A DNA stretch of 7,836 nucleotides from Anaerolineae bacterium (GTDB taxonomy: Bacteria; Chloroflexota; Anaerolineae; B4-G1). The notes under the pieces are model-generated. The model had not been told where the DNA came from, searched no databases, and worked only from the letters and a program-made list of their open reading frames with translations. A program made the translations under genes and the position numbers. Positions within the stretch are counted from its first letter, which is position 1, and every line of letters starts with the position of its first letter. Shown one piece after another: positions 5,947-7,836 of the stretch. The stretch lies in assembly GCA_030620125.1 (NCBI GenBank), contig JAUXFI010000086.1:1-7836 (forward strand), given 5' to 3'.

Positions 5947-6379
5947 ACTGTATGAACCAACCAAAGATCAGCCCTGACAGGGTGCTAAAGACCGTCACCA
6001 GAACCACGTACATCGCCGTTTTTCTCTTGCCGATGACCGAGTTGGTGATGAGGATGGACTGCAAACTCAACTCCGGGTCGGCCAGCAGATATGCCAGCAG
6101 CGGACCACGGTGCATGCCCAGCGAGAGGAACGTCTGCGCGATGGGTACCTCGACCAGCGTGGGAAAGTACATAAACACGCCAAACAGCACGCCGACCAGG
6201 TTGGGCCACACCGTGTTGTGCCCGGCGATGGCCTCGATCCACGTCGCGGGGATGATCGTGCGTGCCATCCCGGCCAGGAATACACCTACCAGAAGCAAGG
6301 GGATGATCTGTCTGACGAAGCGCCACATCTCCCACAGCCACTCCTGGACTTTGTATTCGTCGAACTTTTTGGCGGCCAC
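5945..6379 (-). CDS. C-terminal half of a COG0701/ArsP-type permease (N-terminal half absent)
   Basis: The 144-residue product is hydrophobic, with about four membrane segments: QIIPLLLVGVFLAGMARTII near 24-43, NLVGVLFGVFMYFPTLVEVP near 60-80, a re-entrant GPLLAYLLADPELSLQSILI, and MYVVLVTVFSTLSGLIFGWF at the end. MYFPTLVEVPIA and LLADPELSLQSILI are characteristic of the second half of predicted permeases of this family. Full-length members, as I recall them, have 300 or more residues in two related halves, and the first half is missing here. The frame is open further up to the stop of the preceding gene at 6461, so about 27 extra codons (including LIAAVWW) could be translated. The GTG at 6379 has no clear ribosome-binding site. 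Either a deletion removed the front half, or this is a split half-transporter. The neighbouring thioredoxin-like gene is its usual companion. Substrate unknown; some relatives export organoarsenicals. Confidence 0.8.
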   Translation of the reverse strand: MAAKKFDEYKVQEWLWEMWRFVRQIIPLLLVGVFLAGMARTIIPATWIEAIAGHNTVWPNLVGVLFGVFMYFPTLVEVPIAQTFLSLGMHRGPLLAYLLADPELSLQSILITNSVIGKRKTAMYVVLVTVFSTLSGLIFGWFIQ

Positions 6380-6460
6380 CCACCAGACGGCGGCGATCAG
6401 CTGGCTGGGGGCCTCTCTACCGGTTGCCTCGGGGTGGATTAAGGGATGGGCTGGCGGGTC

Positions 6461-6664
6461 TTATGTTTCTTCTGGCATCAAGCGGCAGGTAACGTGCAGA
6501 TAGGCAAAGTCCCCACGCGGTGGGATCAAGTCGGTGACTTGAGTGACTCTGAGCGTTTCATCGCCCAGTTGAATCCGGTCGCCTACGCGCGGCGGGGCGT
6601 CCAGATTAACGATCGCGCCCAGATGTGGCTTGCCTACGACGACGTAACTCACTTTGTAGATCAC
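6461..6664 (-). CDS. 67-residue protein of unknown function, coupled to the cNMP-binding gene
   Basis: The GTG start overlaps the stop of the preceding gene by four bases (GTGA). GGGAGG (6671-6676) lies 6 bases above it, inside that gene, which indicates translational coupling. The product has no membrane segment, no Cys pair and no recognised domain. It is predicted to be mostly beta: MIYKVSYVVVG, GAIVNLDAPPRVGDRIQLG, RVTQVTDLIPPRGDFAYLHVTC. The PxxGDxIxLG turn followed by short strands recalls small barrel folds, but that is only a resemblance. It has one Cys near the C-terminus and ends in MPEET. I infer a partnership with the cyclic-nucleotide-binding protein or carbonic anhydrase from the tight gene order alone. 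Confidence 0.75.
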   Translation of the reverse strand: MIYKVSYVVVGKPHLGAIVNLDAPPRVGDRIQLGDETLRVTQVTDLIPPRGDFAYLHVTCRLMPEET

Positions 6665-7146
6665 GGCGCACCTCCCGCTCCTGCTAGCCTTGCCTGGAGG
6701 TTGCGGTGACGGAGCTTGAACGACAGGTCGGCGGCGATGTTGCGCATCACGACGTAGCCAATGTCATGGTTGCCATCGCAGAGGTCCCAGAAGGCCTGGC
6801 GGGGGATGATGTAGAGCGTGCTACCGTCCTTCAAGCAGCGCACCGTCGCCGAGCGGACTCCGCGATCCACCAGCGCCATCTCGCCGCATAACTGTCCGTG
6901 ACCTAGACGGACGATGGGGGTCAGTTGGGGTGGCCCTGGCACGTCGGGGATTGCGCCCCTGGAGACCAATACCTCGACCATGCCACTGCGGACGATGTAC
7001 ATCTCATCGGAGGGATCGCCCTCGTGAATGATGACGTCGTCAGCGTCGTAGATAACTTTTTTGCACAGGGCGGCAATCCGCTCAATCTGTTCAGGCGTGA
7101 GCCCGGAAAACAACTCGCAGTGTCGTAACAAATCGGCGACCGACAT
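6661..7146 (-). CDS. Stand-alone cyclic-nucleotide-binding domain protein (no DNA-binding domain)
   Basis: The 161-residue product is a single CRP/cNMP-binding beta-barrel. It has LLRHCELFSGLTPEQIERIA at the start, IIHEGDPSDEMYIVRSGMVEV at about 39-59, and the phosphate-binding cassette GEMALVDRGVRSATV at 88-102, with Glu89 and Arg98 at the ligand positions. The usual Pro before that Arg is Val. It ends in helices (AFWDLCDGNHDIGYVVMRNIA) with no room for the helix-turn-helix of CRP/FNR regulators. It is therefore a small-molecule sensor or adaptor that would act through a partner protein. The ATG start has AGGAGG (7153-7158) 6 bases upstream, overlapping the end of the carbonic anhydrase gene. 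An insertion with Pro-rich VPGPPQLTP interrupts the barrel before the cassette, as in some kinase-regulatory relatives. Ligand not known. Confidence 0.9.
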   Translation of the reverse strand: MSVADLLRHCELFSGLTPEQIERIAALCKKVIYDADDVIIHEGDPSDEMYIVRSGMVEVLVSRGAIPDVPGPPQLTPIVRLGHGQLCGEMALVDRGVRSATVRCLKDGSTLYIIPRQAFWDLCDGNHDIGYVVMRNIAADLSFKLRHRNLQARLAGAGGAP

Positions 7147-7148
7147 AA

Positions 7149-7661
7149 CTATCCTCCTTTGCTGGCAGCCAGGAACGCCTGCGCTCGCGCGACATAGTGT
7201 GCAGCAAAGGTGCGCAGGCGCTCAATCTCCTCGTCTGTCAGTTCCCGCACCACCCGCGCCGGCACGCCCAGAGCCAGTCGCCGGGGTGGGATGATCATAC
7301 GTTCAGGCACCAACGCGCCAGCCCCGACCAGCGCCTCCCGGCCCACGACCGCGCCGTTAAGCACGATGGCCCCGATGCCGACCAACGCGCCATCTTCGAC
7401 AGTCGCGCCGTGCAGCACCGCCCGGTGACCGACGGTCACGTCCTCACCCAGCGTGCAGGGCTGCCCTACGTCTGCATGGATAACGGTGAGGTCCTGGACG
7501 TTGGTGCGTGCCCCGATGGTGATGGCTGCATTGTCGCCCCGCAGCACGCAACCAAACCAGACGCTCGCTCCGTCGGCGACACGCACATCGCCGACGATGG
7601 TCGCGTTCGGCGCGACGTAGGCAGTCGGGTGGACGAGTTCGGGGTGGTGGGTGATGTTCAT
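7149..7661 (-). CDS. Gamma-class carbonic anhydrase-like left-handed beta-helix protein
   Basis: The 170-residue product has the hexapeptide repeats of a left-handed beta-helix ([LIV]GxxxxI-type turns: ATIVGDVRVADGASVWFGC, ALVGIGAIVLNGAVVGREAL) and a C-terminal helix (DEEIERLRTFAAHYVARAQA). The three histidines that bind the metal in gamma carbonic anhydrases are present: H62 (VIHAD), H79 (VGH) and H84 (VLHG). The nearby Arg41, Asp43, Gln56 and Asp57 also match (LRGDNAAITIG, TNVQDLTVIHAD). The length fits the short YrdA/PaaY/CaiE-like branch. Proteins of this branch hydrate CO2 in some species and have other or unproven roles in others. It sits first in the cluster, two bases from the cNMP-binding gene. 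The ATG start lies about 4 bases from the predicted transcription start and has no Shine-Dalgarno sequence. Confidence 0.92.
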   Translation of the reverse strand: MNITHHPELVHPTAYVAPNATIVGDVRVADGASVWFGCVLRGDNAAITIGARTNVQDLTVIHADVGQPCTLGEDVTVGHRAVLHGATVEDGALVGIGAIVLNGAVVGREALVGAGALVPERMIIPPRRLALGVPARVVRELTDEEIERLRTFAAHYVARAQAFLAASKGG

Positions 7662-7671
7662 GGATGTTACT

Positions 7672-7682
7672 ATTGTACCACA
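7672..7682 (-). promoter_or_regulatory. Extended -10 promoter of the carbonic anhydrase cluster, giving a near-leaderless mRNA
   Basis: The minus strand reads TGTGGTACAAT, with TACAAT at 7672-7677. The hexamer 17 bases above is a poor -35 (TACAAA), so the TGG extension may matter. Transcription would start near 7665, about 4 bases before the ATG at 7661, with no room for a ribosome-binding site. A small inverted repeat, AAAAGC/GCTTTT (7683-7688 and 7692-7697), lies in the spacer and -35 area and could be an operator or a terminator for transcripts arriving from the left. Confidence 0.6.
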
Positions 7683-7714
7683 AAAAGCGCGGCTTTTGTA
7701 GTTTTCGGGTAACG

Positions 7715-7834
7715 ACTCAGGCGAGAGAACCCTTGCGAAGGTTTGGTGAGAACTTGCGGGCCAAAAGCGTCTTTGCCTACCAAAAGTTGCCCCGGCGACA
7801 AGGCCATTCGCAACCTTCGCAAGAGTAGCTGAGT
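7715..7834. repeat. Inverted-repeat pair bounding about 100 bases, possible miniature mobile element
   Basis: CTTGCGAAGGTT (7732-7743) has an exact inverted match, AACCTTCGCAAG (7812-7823). Outside these, ACTCAG (7715-7720) and CTGAGT (7829-7834) are also inverted, although 11 bases separate the parts on the left and 5 on the right. The inside holds two CCAAAAG copies (7761-7767 and 7780-7786) and no coding frame. It resembles a small non-autonomous element or palindromic repeat near the upstream end of the cluster; the right end is close to the window edge. Confidence 0.5.
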
Positions 7835-7836
7835 AG

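Noticed and set aside
5952..6503. Plus-strand open frame of 183 codons opposite the permease fragment
   Set aside because: It is antisense to a clearly membrane-spanning permease segment and has no family resemblance.

Overview
The window looks like a piece of a bacterial chromosome with moderately high GC. All seven recognisable genes lie on the minus strand, so they are read from the right end of the window to the left. Three things suggest a Chloroflexota (Anaerolineae-like) bacterium: a lamin-tail/CotH secreted protein, several families of tandem heptamer repeats with G/C-rich palindromic repeats, and promoters of the form TGTGGTA. This placement rests on general resemblance, not on a marker gene.

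Right part (about 7836 to 5640). A compact cluster begins at a promoter almost touching the start of a gamma-class carbonic anhydrase-like hexapeptide-repeat protein. It continues without gaps into a stand-alone cyclic-nucleotide-binding domain protein and then, by a 4-base GTGA overlap, into a 67-residue protein of unknown function. The next reading frame is only the second half of a COG0701/ArsP-type permease. After it comes a small CxxC thioredoxin-like protein of the kind often encoded beside such permeases. The missing permease half points to a deletion, or to a split transporter whose partner lies elsewhere. To the right of the cluster is a 175-base non-coding stretch with a 12-bp inverted repeat that may be a small mobile element.

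Middle part (5640 to 3634). A hybrid sensory kinase (receiver, GAF, PAS, HisKA, HATPase) has its own very good sigma70-type promoter. Its kinase core is complete. Its N-terminal receiver has Ala where the phospho-accepting Asp should be, so it is probably a pseudo-receiver.

Intergenic part (3633 to 3219). About 415 bases hold no convincing gene but are structured. There are three copies of a heptamer at exact 11-bp spacing, a promoter-like extended -10, a perfect 13-bp hairpin and, next to the following gene, a second extended -10 promoter.

Left part (3218 to 1). A large secreted protein has a signal peptide, a lamin-tail domain, an Ig-like region, a CotH-kinase domain and then a right-handed beta-helix that runs off the left edge. 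Two related C/G-rich palindromic repeats have inserted into this gene. One (2407-2448) is read through in frame. The other (1060-1108) contains long homopolymers and coincides with a frame change that separates the CotH part from the beta-helix part. Two heptamer repeat tracts encode much of the signal-peptide region.

No rRNA, tRNA, CRISPR array or transposase was found. The most unusual signals are the repeat-driven remodelling of the CotH gene, the activator-like repeat array in the intergenic region, and the pseudo-receiver kinase.
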